A stretch of 5,648 bases of DNA. Origin: Clostridiales bacterium (lineage in GTDB: Bacteria > Bacillota > Clostridia > Oscillospirales > Acutalibacteraceae). The notes beneath the pieces are model-generated. The model had not been told where the DNA came from, did no database searches, and worked only from the letters and a program-made list of their open reading frames with translations. Numbering within the stretch: the stretch's first letter is position 1; each line of letters starts with the position of its first letter. A program made the position numbers and the translations under genes. Where the stretch lies: positions 1-5,648 of the forward strand of contig JAAVYX010000083.1 of NCBI GenBank assembly GCA_022791355.1, written 5' to 3'. Below, one piece after another: positions 5,501-5,648 of the stretch.

Positions 5501-5648
5501 GCCGACGAGGCCGCCATGCTCCGCCGGGAGATCCAAATTGAAAATGGATCCAACTTTACGAATCTGAACCAGTACGCCGTCTCCTGGGAGCTGGTGGAGG
5601 ACGGTAAGGTTATCGACAACGGCGAACTAGAGGGGCTGGATATCGCCC
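2501..5648 (+). CDS. Secreted GH2 beta-galactosidase-like enzyme with inserted LamG-like domain (3' end off-window)
   Basis: The first 1049 codons of a large LacZ-type retaining glycoside hydrolase; no stop before the edge. A signal peptide (1 to about 31, K5/R6, hydrophobic core, VTA-A site) predicts export. After a family-specific leader come the sugar-binding jelly roll (about 170-330), an Ig-like domain (about 332-450), the catalytic barrel (from about 452), and the start of a LacZ domain-4-like segment at the end. Residues equivalent to E. coli LacZ: N202 (N102), D312 (D201), H486 (H357), H520 (H391), Mg ligands E545 and H547 (E416, H418), acid/base E590 in SMGNE (E461), Y635 (Y503), nucleophile E657 in SEYAHAMGN (E537), H660 (H540), W688 (W568), F971 (F601), N974 (N604). 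The enzyme should therefore cleave beta-galactosides, though related substrates cannot be excluded. About 250 residues interrupt the barrel (see the separate entry). AGGAGGG at 2488-2494 supports the ATG. It is divergent from, and probably activated by, the AraC gene. Any C-terminal binding or cell-wall anchoring domains are not visible. Confidence 0.93.
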   Translation, partial: MSWLKRTASAVLTAVLTATMAAPLVGTVTAATGDPWKEDAVWPSLTAKSKLTPGTTYFTGKEWTGDRNSKDINGQTVNQSDVYEVNREPLRSADAIPYDSVEAARQGAVNYAPELSGYYQLLTGEGETQKWDLTVFQSPAAADADGISKEFFKVDYDTSANPYHGKDQVTTVEDADYACGWKSVTLPASWQTQGFDFPNYTNVSYPWPGHYGNAGLDCPVAPKVLNPVGFYRRSFDVDPDWLQNGKKVYISFQGVESCMYLYVNGQEVGYTEDSFDAHDFDITPYLNRNGKDNVLAVKVIRWCDGSYMEDQDFLRLAGIFRDVYLYAAPAVRIRDYKLETDLDDAYENAQLSLKLELSNESDKDAAGYGVDVKLFDAEGKDLLAAEPLRGDMPKTASMQTGALSLSRRIEAPRLWSDEDPYLYTLVISLYEKASGKYFHSLSQQLGFREIEFTKTQVDGNLDKITEHYDTVTINGQPLKLWGTNRHDNDPETGRYISHELYEKDIQLMKQFNINAIRTSHYPNDRYLYYLCDKYGLYVLAEANNESHALGWDDDTSLGQYLNDSIRDRIAANVHAQKNRTSVVMWSMGNETAGNGSYKVYRHALQEVIRPIDSTRPVQMERMGWDGGVDIASTMYSSAAEVDGWGKNADQMPYLLSEYAHAMGNSVGNLDEYTAAFRANSNIMGGFIWDWVDQSIATPIPAEVSLSADQSQNKLTGTLEGRLTDAAGAPGGKALQGVSVLSQGLNAGVNDKLNAVLSGSKPFTLELYVQQTQSKGFNTLLAKGDHQVAVRTMSDGGQINLAFYVYDGSGWIQNDFRLPGDWLQSWHLVTAVFDGRNMEVYCDGEALTCTTSPKKTVEGSIAASSHELAIGRDVEHTDRDGANQFAYVRIYSKALSQREIQAQLAGDQKAGEYAIAADSADVLLWMDYAKAQTTVLDDSVWDYYKEIGREDMAGRFYGYGGSWNEQQHDGNFCANGLVSPDRTVQPELYEVKHCYQPVLVSADEAAMLRREIQIENGSNFTNLNQYAVSWELVEDGKVIDNGELEGLDIA
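4600..5215 (+). other. LamG/concanavalin-like domain inserted in the GH2 barrel
   Basis: About residues 700-905 of the GH2 protein do not belong to a LacZ fold. They show the pattern of a LamG-type beta sandwich: FTLELYV (762-768), LLAKGD, WHLVTAVFDG (from W825), VYCDGE, LAIGRD, and the closing VRIYSKALS (887-895). The barrel sequence breaks off after FIWDWVDQSI (686-695) and resumes at YGYGGSW (956-962). Such domains often bind sugars, so a carbohydrate-binding or active-site-shaping role is plausible, but no binding residues can be named. Boundaries are approximate. Confidence 0.75.

Noticed and set aside
4700..5536. 278-codon minus-strand open frame inside the GH2 gene
   Set aside because: Shadow of the GH2 frame; composition is the mirror of its GAC/GCC-rich codons and no known protein is recognisable.
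2501..5648. Frameshift or premature stop in the GH2 gene
   Set aside because: Codon-by-codon reading from the ATG to the window edge shows no stop, and conserved motifs stay in one frame on both sides of the insert.

Overview
The window looks like chromosome of an anaerobic, GC-rich gut Firmicute (class Clostridia; an Oscillospiraceae/Ruminococcaceae-type organism is my inference). The reasons are strong AGGAGG ribosome binding sites, AT-rich sigma-A promoters in front of GC-rich genes, a PerR repressor next to a reverse rubrerythrin (a peroxide defence pairing typical of anaerobic clostridia), and a very large secreted LacZ-like glycoside hydrolase under an AraC-type regulator.

Left part (1-295): this is intergenic. 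A minus-strand promoter and Shine-Dalgarno site at 9-76 point to a gene that begins just beyond the left edge. Two intrinsic terminator hairpins (91-118 and 133-176) follow, with no visible gene to terminate. Then comes a near-consensus promoter with an operator-like palindrome for the next gene. Oxidative stress block (296-1497): perR (129 aa, all five regulatory metal ligands of PerR recognisable) is followed after 183 bp by a reverse rubrerythrin (181 aa, rubredoxin domain first, then the diiron four-helix domain). A perfect 14-bp bidirectional terminator separates this block from the convergent araC gene.

Carbohydrate block (1510-5648): an AraC-family regulator on the minus strand is divergent from a GH2 beta-galactosidase-like gene that runs off the right edge (1049 codons visible, no stop). 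The 211-bp divergent spacer is rich in regulatory-looking structure: two copies of ATAACAAATAT 70 bp apart, five GAACA motifs plus one inverted, a cre-like site, a plausible promoter and an inverted repeat around the -10 box. The likely logic is that the AraC protein senses a galactoside-type ligand and activates the secreted enzyme, possibly with catabolite repression.

The most distinctive object is the GH2 enzyme. It keeps all the LacZ active-site residues I could check, but about 250 extra residues with LamG/concanavalin-like features sit inside the catalytic TIM barrel, between the equivalents of E. coli LacZ Trp568 and Phe601. I do not see evidence for a wholly new system such as a CRISPR array, phage element or transposon.
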